Origin: Sediminitomix flava
GTDB lineage: Bacteria; Bacteroidota; Bacteroidia; Cytophagales; Flammeovirgaceae
Direction of reading: 5' to 3'
DNA: 64,000 nt
Assembly: GCF_003149185.1 (NCBI RefSeq)
Contig: NZ_QGDO01000005.1
Location: 124,001-188,000 of the forward strand
Both the position numbers and the translations under genes were made by a program. The notes under the pieces are model-generated. The model was not told where the DNA came from. It searched no databases and saw nothing but the letters and a program-made list of their open reading frames with translations. Positions within the stretch are counted from its first letter, which is position 1; each line of letters opens with the position of its first letter. This document shows positions 7,813 through 15,875 of the stretch, one piece after another.

Positions 7813-9237
7813 TTAAATATTTGAATCACTCCAATTATAAATCTTATAATTCACTACCGTATCTTTCTCAAACTTCAATTTAAGGTTTTGGCTACGTCCG
7901 AAATCATTTGTAATGCCTTCCGTACCCCAACTTCCTCTCGTAAATTTAAATGCTGCGGGTGAGTTAATCTGTACTTTGATCTCTCTGATCAGAGAAGCAT
8001 CTTTTTTGTTTAACTTCACTTGATCGGGATTCCAATCGCCTAAAGCAGCTTTATTTCCTGTAATAAATACTTCATCCGAAGGACTAGGTACTTCTACTCT
8101 AAAGGTTACTTTAAATTCCTCTTCAGAAGTCACAACATTTGATTCCAAATGCTCTCTTTTCAGCTCTTCAATGTAATCAATGAATGTAGCAGAGAACTGA
8201 TATTCCGATGGCGCATTTGCAACAGCCTCATTATACAATTTGATAAAAGAAACAGGGTCATTGTAGTTCGCAATGAGCTGATCAGTCAATCCAGCAGCCT
8301 TAATTTTAAGACTCATATACTGCCCATTGGCATGACCCCCATCTAAAAAGAAGCTATTCATGTGTTCGGTATAGCTTTTTTCGTCAATTTCCCCAGCGAT
8401 GTAGGCATAGGTCAACGAATCTAATTGCTGTAAAATCTGAGGTGTATTGGCAAACAGTTCATTGTGAGTATCAACAATACTTTGAGGATAAATGCCAATT
8501 TTATCTAATGGAGGAATCTCTTTGTCAATCAGATCAGCAATTCCCTCTAGTTGAAGCTGATCGATTTTTCGGAATAAAACATGGTCACTAATGCTATGGT
8601 TTATCCCTCTATAATTATGATGAAACTCGTGAGCAAGCAACTTGATTAATTCTTCTTCTCCCATATTATAAGCATTGTGGATATCAACCACCAAACCACA
8701 ATTATTCACATAGGCATTCGGTTCTATAAGCACGAAGTTGACTTTATGCAAGGCTACCTCACTTTCCCTAATCTCTTCTGGAACATAGCTTTGGGCAAGC
8801 TTTTTTGCCTTTTCAAGAATCATGGAAAAGTCGGTATTGGCAGCAAAAGCCTGAACTTCTTTCTGTCTTTCCTTATAGTTATTAAGATTCAATACCATGA
8901 AATTATACCTCATTTGTGGGCTGAGCTTAAATGGCTCGTTCAAGATACTGTCTAAAGTATGTTTCTGACTTTCATCAAAGGCAACTTCAAAAGCATTTTT
9001 CAAGAAGTTATTTCGTGGGATTTTTTTACCTATACAAAAATAGGCTTGATAACCAGAGGAAGCCATCAGACTGTCCCATTCAGCATCGGTCACAGTTTGC
9101 TTATTACTAATCTTTGTCGCAATCTCAAAAGCTAAATTTGCAGATTCAATACTGTAATTAGATTCTTTTTCAGTTTCATATTCAGTACTACATGCCATGA
9201 AACATATAGCAGCTAGTATAAAAAGTAAATTTCTCAT
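7813..9237 (-). CDS. Putative zinc peptidase lipoprotein (DUF5700-like) with CBM20-like domain
   Basis: A lipoprotein signal (MRNLLFILAAICFMAC) points to membrane anchoring at a cysteine. The central region carries HEFHH (residues 203-207 from the ATG at 9237), the zincin zinc-binding and catalytic motif. A downstream LEGIADLID segment could supply the third ligand, as in DUF5700-type putative zinc peptidases. The last 95 residues (FKVTFRVEVPSPSDEVFITG, then GDWNPDQVKL) look like a CBM20-type starch-binding beta-sandwich: the GN/LGDW pattern is characteristic. The combination suggests a cell-surface protease or a carbohydrate-tethered enzyme; the substrate is unknown. ATG at 9243 and TTG at 9261 are alternative starts. 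I chose 9237 because it gives the best lipoprotein signal. It stands alone, with large gaps on both sides. Confidence 0.7.
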   Translation of the reverse strand: MRNLLFILAAICFMACSTEYETEKESNYSIESANLAFEIATKISNKQTVTDAEWDSLMASSGYQAYFCIGKKIPRNNFLKNAFEVAFDESQKHTLDSILNEPFKLSPQMRYNFMVLNLNNYKERQKEVQAFAANTDFSMILEKAKKLAQSYVPEEIRESEVALHKVNFVLIEPNAYVNNCGLVVDIHNAYNMGEEELIKLLAHEFHHNYRGINHSISDHVLFRKIDQLQLEGIADLIDKEIPPLDKIGIYPQSIVDTHNELFANTPQILQQLDSLTYAYIAGEIDEKSYTEHMNSFFLDGGHANGQYMSLKIKAAGLTDQLIANYNDPVSFIKLYNEAVANAPSEYQFSATFIDYIEELKREHLESNVVTSEEEFKVTFRVEVPSPSDEVFITGNKAALGDWNPDQVKLNKKDASLIREIKVQINSPAAFKFTRGSWGTEGITNDFGRSQNLKLKFEKDTVVNYKIYNWSDSNI

Positions 9238-9261
9238 GATCATATGATTTCTAGAAAACAA

Positions 9262-9701
9262 AGGAATACCTGCCTTTTGGTTTTAGTATTGGCAAATATC
9301 CTGTTTACAAAAAATGAAGTAAATAGTTAAACCATTAATCTCGTCAGAAAATATTTGTTAGTCGAAAATGTATGATTAATAAATGTAAATCATCATAGCC
9401 TTGGGTGTTTGAGTATTGGCCTTTTGTGAGGTTATGGAGATGAAGTGTAGTTGAGTCTATGCCTTGTTACGTAAAAAAGAGATTTGAGGCGTATTCGTTA
9501 GAACTATCTTTAGCGTTAGCGCGTAGCGAGTGAATGTAGTATCCAAGGGGGGAATGAATGGAATAGGTGTACGCTGTTCTTCAGACTCGACAGAATTATA
9601 CTTCGAGCCTGAAGAATAGTACTAGTCTATTGAGGTCAGAATGGAATTGTAGAAATCACAATCGTTCACTTTGTGAATTCTAAAAAATTAAGGTAGCATG
9701 C
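9262..9701. other. Non-coding gap with one inverted repeat
   Basis: About 440 bases between two minus-strand genes. The only structure I see is an imperfect dyad: CTGTTCTTCAG near 9574-9584 with CTCGA, and its counterpart TCGAG, CTGAAGAATAG ending near 9619. No T-tract follows. No open frame of note. The promoter of the peptidase gene presumably lies here. Confidence 0.45.
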
Positions 9702-10541
9702 CTAGATGAGTTTAAACTGAATTGGTAAAATCAATCTAGTTTTAACCGTTCGACCATTTTTTATAGCAGGATTCCATGTAGGAAGTTTCGATAATTTTTT
9801 AATGGTCTTTTGTTCAAACCCTAAGTTTTGCTTGCCTAGCTGTCTAAAACTATTAAGTTGGCCATTTTCATCGACAATAAAAGTAATGTAAATAAGAGCC
9901 TCTTTTCCTGTTAATCTCTGTTTTAAGGGGTAGCGTAGTTGTTTACTTAATTTTTTAAGAAATAATTGCAAGCCTTCTTTTGGTGTAGCCATTAAGTCCA
10001 CACTATTATAGATAGTATCCTGTTGAATGATTCTAACTGAATATTGATCAGTAATCACTGAGTCCTTGTAAATACAGTGAAATTTATCGTTAGGAAAGTT
10101 AGAATCAATTGTTTCAAATATTCCATTTCCATCAACTAAAGTGTTGTTTCCGTTACCATCCAATGCAAGCAGGCATTTTAAGTCCTTTCCATTATAGATT
10201 GACTTTAAAACAACCCGCCCATTTTCATATTGAGATATTTCTGCAGTAATACTCTTATATGAAGGCTTACGATAAAATGAAGCTAAATTATTATCTATAT
10301 ATGTGATGAAACGTTCTACTTTGGCTTGAGTACTTAATTGATTTTGGATAAAGTACGTTTTAGTTTTTTCTCCGTTTTCATATCTGTTTACATTCCATGA
10401 GGAATCAACCTGAATAAACTCCATAGAATAATCGGTTTGTTCCTCTGCTTTTGTACTGAAAAACTGATCGTAGTAGATAATATTCTGTGCAAAAAGTGTA
10501 GTCGAAAAAAGGAGTAATTTAAAAAGTAATAAGTATTTCAT
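9702..10541 (-). CDS. Secreted protein with TonB C-terminal domain
   Basis: The 279-residue protein begins with a Sec signal (MKYLLLFKLLLFSTTLFAQ). The middle 170 residues are not recognised. The last 85 residues (ALIYITFIVDENGQLNSFRQ through PTWNPAIKNGRTVKTRLILP) match the TonB C-terminal fold, which normally touches TonB-dependent receptors in the periplasm. There is no N-terminal proline-rich stretch or transmembrane anchor as in true TonB, so it is more likely one of the periplasmic TonB-domain proteins common in Bacteroidota, of unknown role, than an energy transducer. No receptor gene is adjacent; the nearest is at 15876-18260. Confidence 0.75.
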   Translation of the reverse strand: MKYLLLFKLLLFSTTLFAQNIIYYDQFFSTKAEEQTDYSMEFIQVDSSWNVNRYENGEKTKTYFIQNQLSTQAKVERFITYIDNNLASFYRKPSYKSITAEISQYENGRVVLKSIYNGKDLKCLLALDGNGNNTLVDGNGIFETIDSNFPNDKFHCIYKDSVITDQYSVRIIQQDTIYNSVDLMATPKEGLQLFLKKLSKQLRYPLKQRLTGKEALIYITFIVDENGQLNSFRQLGKQNLGFEQKTIKKLSKLPTWNPAIKNGRTVKTRLILPIQFKLI

Positions 10542-10786
10542 TTGTTTAATTCTATTAGTTTTTGTGAAAGTTTAAAATTATAAAAAAAAGGAAGAAACTT
10601 AATGAAGTTAAATTATAAATAATCTGTATCAGTTTATCAGATGAGGATGTTGTACCCATTTTAGTATACTATAATAAATGGAATTGAACTAGATCTACTT
10701 ATAGAATAGGGGCGTCTGTATTTTCTTCGTTCCTAAACTTTGAGGATTGTTTACTATTTTTACTCATCTTAAAACGAATAACTTCT

Positions 10787-11383
10787 ATGGAAAATAAGAG
10801 CAAGACAGCAGAGGAATATTTTTTAAACGATCCCAATCACCAAGAAACACTATTAGTACTCAGAAAACTCATTCTCGCATCGGGTTTGGAAGAAACTTTT
10901 AAATGGTCGAATCCGACATATACATGGGAGGGTAAAAATGTGATGGCTATCCGAGGATTTAAAGATCATGTAGGTGTATGGTTTTTTAATGGCGCACTGA
11001 TGGAAGATAAAGGCGATGTGTTGGTCAATGCTCAAGAAGGGAAAACACAGGCGATGCGACAGTGGAAAATAGACCCGCATCAAAATATCAATATTCCATT
11101 ATTTCAATCTTATGTAGAAGAAGCAATAGAAAATCAGAAGGCAGGGAAAGTCGTTCCTGTTCAAAAAAAGAAGCCTTTAGTTATTCCTTCCGAGTTGCAA
11201 ACTGCTTTGGATGAAGATCAAGATTTAAAATCAGCATTTGGAAGTTTGAACCTAACAAAACAAAGAGAATATACCGATTATATTTCTGAAGCGAAGAGAG
11301 AGCAAACGAAGTTAAACCGCCTTGAAAAGATCAGACCAATGATTTTAGAGGGAAAAGGGTTAAATGATAAATACAGAAAGTAA
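10787..11383 (+). CDS. DUF1801 / YdeI-OmdA family cytoplasmic protein
   Basis: The 198-residue soluble protein has an N-terminal DUF1801-like domain (residues about 15-115; KWSNPTYTWEGKNVMAIRGF and VGVWFFNGALMED are typical). The C-terminal segment (LQTALDEDQDLKSAFGSLN to RLEKIRPMILEGKGLNDKYR) is of the YdeI/OmdA type, once linked to bacteriocin protection. Biochemical activity is not established for the family. It is monocistronic, with no signal peptide. The start at 10787 is the first ATG and fits the domain boundary. Confidence 0.8.
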   Translation: MENKSKTAEEYFLNDPNHQETLLVLRKLILASGLEETFKWSNPTYTWEGKNVMAIRGFKDHVGVWFFNGALMEDKGDVLVNAQEGKTQAMRQWKIDPHQNINIPLFQSYVEEAIENQKAGKVVPVQKKKPLVIPSELQTALDEDQDLKSAFGSLNLTKQREYTDYISEAKREQTKLNRLEKIRPMILEGKGLNDKYRK

Positions 11384-11406
11384 CCTTCCATTTAGCTAAT
11401 GAACCA

Positions 11407-11449
11407 TAGACCAATGTCGTTTATCGAAAAACTAAATGACGTTGGTCTA
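11407..11449. repeat. Strong hairpin without T-tract
   Basis: Arms of 17 bases (11407-11423 and 11433-11449) pair throughout apart from two G-T wobbles, around a nine-base loop. The hairpin sits between the DUF1801/YdeI gene and the lipoprotein gene. No run of T follows on either strand, so it is not a standard terminator. It may be an mRNA 3'-end stabiliser. Confidence 0.55.
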
Positions 11450-11524
11450 AATCAGACTGAAAGCCTACCTCAGAAAAATGCAATGTCGTATGTTTGAATT
11501 ACTAATTGATAGATATTCAAGACG

Positions 11525-11974
11525 ATGAAATACACCATTACATTTTTTCTTATTGCTACACTCATCGCTGCTTGTCAGCCACAAAATACACAGGAAGAAG
11601 TATTAGAATCTAAAGTTCCGTTGGTAGGAACTTGGAAGCTAATTTCAGCAACAACCATCAAAGATGATACTGTAGTGGTAGATTCTTTAAAAGGGAAAGC
11701 AATGTATAAAATCATCAATGATTCGCATTTCAGCTTTACCAATTATTCCACAAGCGAACAACAAGAGAGGTATATTTCGGGTGGTGGAAAATATGAATTG
11801 AGCGGCAATCAATACACAGAACACTTAGACTTTTGCAATTTCGGATGGGAGGGTAGAAGTTTTACTTTCAATATCCAAATCTCAAATGATACTTTGATTC
11901 AACAAGGCAAAGAAGAAATCGCTGATTTAGGGGTAAGTCACGATATAATAGAGAAGTATATAAGAGTAGAGTAA
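11525..11974 (+). CDS. Lipocalin-like lipoprotein
   Basis: A 149-residue protein with a lipoprotein signal (ITFFLIATLIAAC, lipidated cysteine near residue 17). The body starts with the motif LVGTWKLISATTI and continues with strands such as KAMYKIINDSHFSF, a pattern seen in lipocalin-like DUF4488-type proteins of Bacteroidota. Ligand and role are unknown. It is monocistronic and ends at the terminator at 12001-12033. Confidence 0.7.
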   Translation: MKYTITFFLIATLIAACQPQNTQEEVLESKVPLVGTWKLISATTIKDDTVVVDSLKGKAMYKIINDSHFSFTNYSTSEQQERYISGGGKYELSGNQYTEHLDFCNFGWEGRSFTFNIQISNDTLIQQGKEEIADLGVSHDIIEKYIRVE

Positions 11975-12000
11975 ACTAGAATCGCATTCAAACAGCTTGA

Positions 12001-12033
12001 AACCGCTTGATCAAATGAACAAGCGGTTTTTTT
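12001..12033 (+). terminator. Rho-independent terminator
   Basis: Stem AACCGCTTG / CAAGCGGTT with a ten-base loop, followed by a T-run. It lies 27 bases after the lipocalin-like gene. Confidence 0.85.
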
Positions 12034-12107
12034 GTTAGTTGTGAATTGAGTACGAAATATATAGTGTTCTTTTTTAATGCTTTAATTAGCTAGTTTTTAA
12101 GCTCGTG

Positions 12108-13172
12108 TTATTCGCTTTCTAAACTATTAATCCAATCTCTAATAAGCTCAACACCTTCTTTATGAATAAGCTCTCTTCCTAGTTCAGGCATTCTAACTTC
12201 TACTTCACTAGAGTTTAATCGGTACATCAAGATAGATTCTTCTGCATTACCAGGATGGATAACATATCTTAAACCACCAGAACCATCGCCTGCTGCAGTT
12301 GGTGTTTTCCAATATCCCAAATTGATCGGTTCATCAACATGAAAACCGAGGTATAGCCCTGAATTGGCTGCTGAACCTTCAGCTCTATGACAAGACGCAC
12401 AATTAATAGCAAGGTATGCTCTAGCTCGGTCATCTAAGGTAGCAGACTGATCATCAATAGCTGGCCAAGCAGGAATATTAGTATCTGAATGCCCCTCTAA
12501 AATACCTGCTGAAATCCATTTTTGAATTTGATTTTCTTCACCTTCAGCATAGTTGTAAGTTTTATTGAGGTTAGGAATTTCTGGGCCTATAGGAGCAATT
12601 TTCCCATCGTAAGCATGACAGTTTTTACATTGATTCTGATTTGGAATCATGTAATTGAAGATTTGGTCTTCACCATCAATGTTGAGTGTCATTTTTCTTG
12701 TTCCTCCAATTACTGAACGACGAGCATCACTTAAATCTTCTTCCCAAATGTAAGTTTCGGGTTGCCACCCATCATTATTTCTGATAAGCAGACGAGTTTC
12801 GATATAATCCTTTTCTCCATAATAAAAATGCTTAATCAAAACAGAGCCCACTGGTAGGTCTAACACATTATTTGTTTGAAATGGAATGCTTTTTCCTTCG
12901 GGAACATAGATAAATCTTTTCTTTAGGGCATAATCACTAAAAAGTGGTGTGTTTAGGTCATAAGGTAGAACTCTAGCTTCCTCGTTGGGTGTGAGTTCGG
13001 CTATTTCTCCAACAAAGAAATTGTATTCAGAAAGGTATTCAAATCCTTTATCTGTTGGCATCTTGATTTGGTTTGGTGAAACCTCATCTTCAGAACTACA
13101 TCTAAAAGTGGCTGTGGCAGCTAAAACGATAAAAATGAGTGCTTGTAGGTGGGTGAATGTTTTTTTTCTCAT
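12108..13172 (-). CDS. Di-haem c-type cytochrome-like lipoprotein (TIGR03806/SO2930 type)
   Basis: A 354-residue exported protein with two haem-attachment motifs, CKNCH (182-186) and CASCH (258-262), from the ATG at 13172. The N-terminus is a signal sequence ending in TATFRCSS, a weak lipobox. It resembles the SO2930/TIGR03806 family, conserved proteins of unknown function that regularly occur as a two-gene pair with a beta-helix protein; exactly such a partner (13249-14481) lies just upstream. NLNKTYNYAEGEENQIQKW and the terminal RMPELGRELIHKEGVELI fit that family. A TTG at 13208 is an alternative start, but it would bury the signal sequence. Probably cotranscribed with its partner. Confidence 0.85.
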   Translation of the reverse strand: MRKKTFTHLQALIFIVLAATATFRCSSEDEVSPNQIKMPTDKGFEYLSEYNFFVGEIAELTPNEEARVLPYDLNTPLFSDYALKKRFIYVPEGKSIPFQTNNVLDLPVGSVLIKHFYYGEKDYIETRLLIRNNDGWQPETYIWEEDLSDARRSVIGGTRKMTLNIDGEDQIFNYMIPNQNQCKNCHAYDGKIAPIGPEIPNLNKTYNYAEGEENQIQKWISAGILEGHSDTNIPAWPAIDDQSATLDDRARAYLAINCASCHRAEGSAANSGLYLGFHVDEPINLGYWKTPTAAGDGSGGLRYVIHPGNAEESILMYRLNSSEVEVRMPELGRELIHKEGVELIRDWINSLESE

Positions 13173-13248
13173 AGGTGTAAAAGGCTTGTTAGCGTTGAAA
13201 GAAATCAAGACACACCTTTTTACAGGTGTATCTTGTTACAGTTGTTTA

Positions 13249-14481
13249 TTAGAATGGAGAGAACTCCACCTCAGATAAAGGATCTTTTGTACAGTCGTGA
13301 GCACTAATGTCAGTTTTTACGCTTTGGAATGTTTGATCCAATGCGTTTAGGTTGACAAAAGAAGAATTTGACTCTTGAATACAAATGGATTCTACTCCAG
13401 GGATAATTCCATCTATGAAAATGTGAGGTTGGCTCAGTTGATACAAGCCAAGAACACCAACCAATTGTTGGATAAGGGCAGGTTGTTCTGCTGTAATATT
13501 TGCAGACATCGTGTAGCTGTTGTCATGAATGTAAATCCCAGAAGGGAATGGATTGTATAAGGGGTCGTTTGCTTGCTGGTTGATTAAAAGATAGTTTGCT
13601 ACAATTACACTCGCAAAGTTGTTTTCATCAAATGTGTTCTCAAAGATTTCAACATCTTTTGTACTTAAAACCATGCATCCTGTTCCTGCAGGAACGTTAG
13701 CAACAATATTACCTTCTGGGGCAAAGTTTTTACGGTTATTGTCGTGGCAGTTGTTGTTGAATACTCTAACCGAGCTACCGTATTTTGTAAGACCAGGAAG
13801 GTCAAACACAAGGATTGCACCTGTATTATCGAAGGCTTCGTTGTCAAATACGTCAGCGTTTGTTGTATTCTCAATTTCGATACCCGCTACATTTCCTTCA
13901 GCAACACTATTTTTTACAATTACTTTATCTGATTGACCTACATAAATACCTGCATCAGATGCTCCGTAAGCGTAGCAATCATCAATATAAACTTCAGTAC
14001 AAAGTACAGGATAAAGTCCATAAGCACCATTTTCCATTCTTGGTTCACCCGACCAAACAGTACCTACACTTACAAAACTTACAGTGTTACAGTCGCGAGT
14101 TTTTAATGCATCTCCTTTAGAATCTCTAATAGTAAGTCCTTCAACTCTAATTTTTGTAGAGTTGGTGATCAGAACACCGTCTCCTCCAGCAATTTGTCCA
14201 TTGAAATCTAAAAATGTTTTGTCTTTACCTGCACCAATGATTGTGATTTCCTTTTTCCCATCCATTGATAAAGTATTAGTGAAGTTAAAAACTCCTTCAC
14301 CAAAGACGATAGTTTGTCCGTCCTCTACTTCAATGAATGCTAGTTGTGCATCTTCTGCTGCTGTTTCACTTGCTGAAATGTTGATGTCCTCTGGCTTTGG
14401 TGTCGCATCATCTTCAGTACATGAACTAAAGCCTAAAATGCCAATCAAAGACAGCCATACAATGGTCGATTTAATTCTCAT
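13249..14481 (-). CDS. Parallel beta-helix lipoprotein (TIGR03805 type)
   Basis: A 410-residue lipoprotein (MRIKSTIVWLSLIGILGFSSC). After the signal, short repeating rungs such as ITIIGAGKDKTFLDFNG, IRVEGLTIRDSKGDALKTRD and KVIVKNSVAEGNVAGIEIEN form a right-handed parallel beta-helix. The GVLITNSTKIRVEGLTI, GLYPVLC and SDAGIYVGQS features match the TIGR03805 family. That family is known to pair with the TIGR03806 family, here the cytochrome-like gene 76 bases downstream. The role of the pair is unknown. The haem partner suggests an electron-transfer or oxidation step on a bound polymer; that is inference. Confidence 0.85.
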   Translation of the reverse strand: MRIKSTIVWLSLIGILGFSSCTEDDATPKPEDINISASETAAEDAQLAFIEVEDGQTIVFGEGVFNFTNTLSMDGKKEITIIGAGKDKTFLDFNGQIAGGDGVLITNSTKIRVEGLTIRDSKGDALKTRDCNTVSFVSVGTVWSGEPRMENGAYGLYPVLCTEVYIDDCYAYGASDAGIYVGQSDKVIVKNSVAEGNVAGIEIENTTNADVFDNEAFDNTGAILVFDLPGLTKYGSSVRVFNNNCHDNNRKNFAPEGNIVANVPAGTGCMVLSTKDVEIFENTFDENNFASVIVANYLLINQQANDPLYNPFPSGIYIHDNSYTMSANITAEQPALIQQLVGVLGLYQLSQPHIFIDGIIPGVESICIQESNSSFVNLNALDQTFQSVKTDISAHDCTKDPLSEVEFSPF

Positions 14482-14611
14482 GTTGATTTATTTAAGTTAG
14501 TTTTTCAAAAAATCAGTTTGTGAAAATTATGACCAAAAATGGCATCTATTGTACTCCTAAGGCTGAAATGTTGTGAAATCGCTTTATTAGGTGTGTAATT
14601 GACGTGTAAAA

Positions 14612-15475
14612 TTAAGTCAAGAAACTTTCAAATTCGGTTCTATACGATTCAGATACTTTAAGACAGGTATTTGGGATTTGATTTATCTGAATTTGGTAGC
14701 CTCCTTTTACCTTTTCAAAGCTCGACATTGCATCGAGATTCAACATGAAAGATCGGTGTATTCGAATTAATTTTGGAAAGCGAATTTCTTTCTCCAATTG
14801 TTTTAAGTTGGTACGTACTAATTTTTTAATGACCTCATCATTCTCTAAGTAAACAACCATGGTATAATTGTTTTCCGATTTGAGGTAAAGGATTTGTTCG
14901 GGCTTTACAGCTAAAGCAACTTTTCCACTTTTTTCTTTAAAAAGAAATTGTTTGTCAATACTTGTTTTCTCTTCAATTTTTGGAATGGCTATTTCTTTAG
15001 GCTTTCGCGTCGATAATTTATAAACAGCAATTAGTAAACAAGCCAAGCTGTAAGGCAACATTCCGAGAGATAAAGTATAACGAACAACAATTTTAAGTTC
15101 GTGAAGTAGTGGCTCGTCAAATTCGCCAAAAAGGAAAAGACATGCTGTGCAAAGACAGGTGAAATCAAAGATTACCCATAATAAGAATTGCCATAGACGA
15201 AAAGTAGTCGCCCTGAAAAGTCTACGAATAAAAAAGTGAGTGATACCCAAAATTAACGCTGCAATAATTCCTGCATTGCTTATGGACAAGAAATGGGCAA
15301 AAGCATCTTCGTAATTCATCCTTTGGATGTTGAAAGGATTGAAAAAGTAAATGAAAAAAGAAGAAAAGCCTCCACAGAAGAGAATGAAGAATACTTTACT
15401 TTTATTATCGTCTAACAAAGTAAAAGGCGTCTTCAAACAAGCCAAATCCTTAGACTGAAAGTTTAAAATGGTCAT
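14612..15475 (-). CDS. Membrane-bound LytTR-family transcriptional regulator
   Basis: A 287-residue protein with four predicted membrane segments in residues about 28-155, then a linker and a LytTR DNA-binding domain in the last 100 residues. The domain core is KPEQILYLKSENNYTMVVYL, LVRTNLKQLEKEI and LIRIHRSFMLNLDAM; HRSFMLNL is the diagnostic segment. It has no response-regulator receiver domain, so it probably senses a membrane signal directly. It lies downstream of the TonB-dependent receptor gene on the same strand, separated by a terminator and 400 bases, and is likely transcribed separately. Confidence 0.85.
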   Translation of the reverse strand: MTILNFQSKDLACLKTPFTLLDDNKSKVFFILFCGGFSSFFIYFFNPFNIQRMNYEDAFAHFLSISNAGIIAALILGITHFFIRRLFRATTFRLWQFLLWVIFDFTCLCTACLFLFGEFDEPLLHELKIVVRYTLSLGMLPYSLACLLIAVYKLSTRKPKEIAIPKIEEKTSIDKQFLFKEKSGKVALAVKPEQILYLKSENNYTMVVYLENDEVIKKLVRTNLKQLEKEIRFPKLIRIHRSFMLNLDAMSSFEKVKGGYQIQINQIPNTCLKVSESYRTEFESFLT

Positions 15476-15875
15476 TTTTGAAAAGTTAGTAGTATTTAGC
15501 TCAGGCTTTTAATCTGGCCAAATTCATGTTATGAGATTGAGAAAAGTTAAGCACATAGCTAAAGGCATTTAAAAAGCTATTCTAAGAATGTTCATTCCAG
15601 TGGTCGTCTCTAAAATGAATATGTTAGTTTGATGTGCTTTACATTTATCGTGATGTCTGTAAAAATTCTGTTACACAAATTTCCTCTACATAAATGCGCG
15701 ACTTAATTCATTGAAAGTCGATGATCATTTATCTATAAAAGTAGAAATTAATATTCTTCATCGAATATCTCCAAATCTCACCTAAAATAATACCAATTTT
15801 AACAGCTAACTTTTCAAAAGAAAAGAGCTTCCACTTTTTATATGGAAGCTCTTAAACAAAGTTTATTATTCAATT
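15476..15875. other. Intergenic region between LytTR and TonB-receptor genes
   Basis: 400 bases. It contains the minus-strand terminator at 15818-15853 and, to its left, presumably the promoter of the LytTR gene. I could not pick out a convincing promoter and see no other element. Confidence 0.5.
15818..15853 (-). terminator. Rho-independent terminator after the TonB-dependent receptor
   Basis: Read on the minus strand, an 11-base perfect stem (AAGAGCTTCCA / TGGAAGCTCTT) with a nine-base loop is followed by a T-rich tract. It starts about 22 bases after the receptor stop codon. Confidence 0.85.

Noticed and set aside
14084-14500. Plus-strand open frame of 138 codons antisense to the beta-helix gene
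   Set aside because: Shadow of a strongly supported gene on the minus strand; composition matches the reverse complement and no domain is visible.
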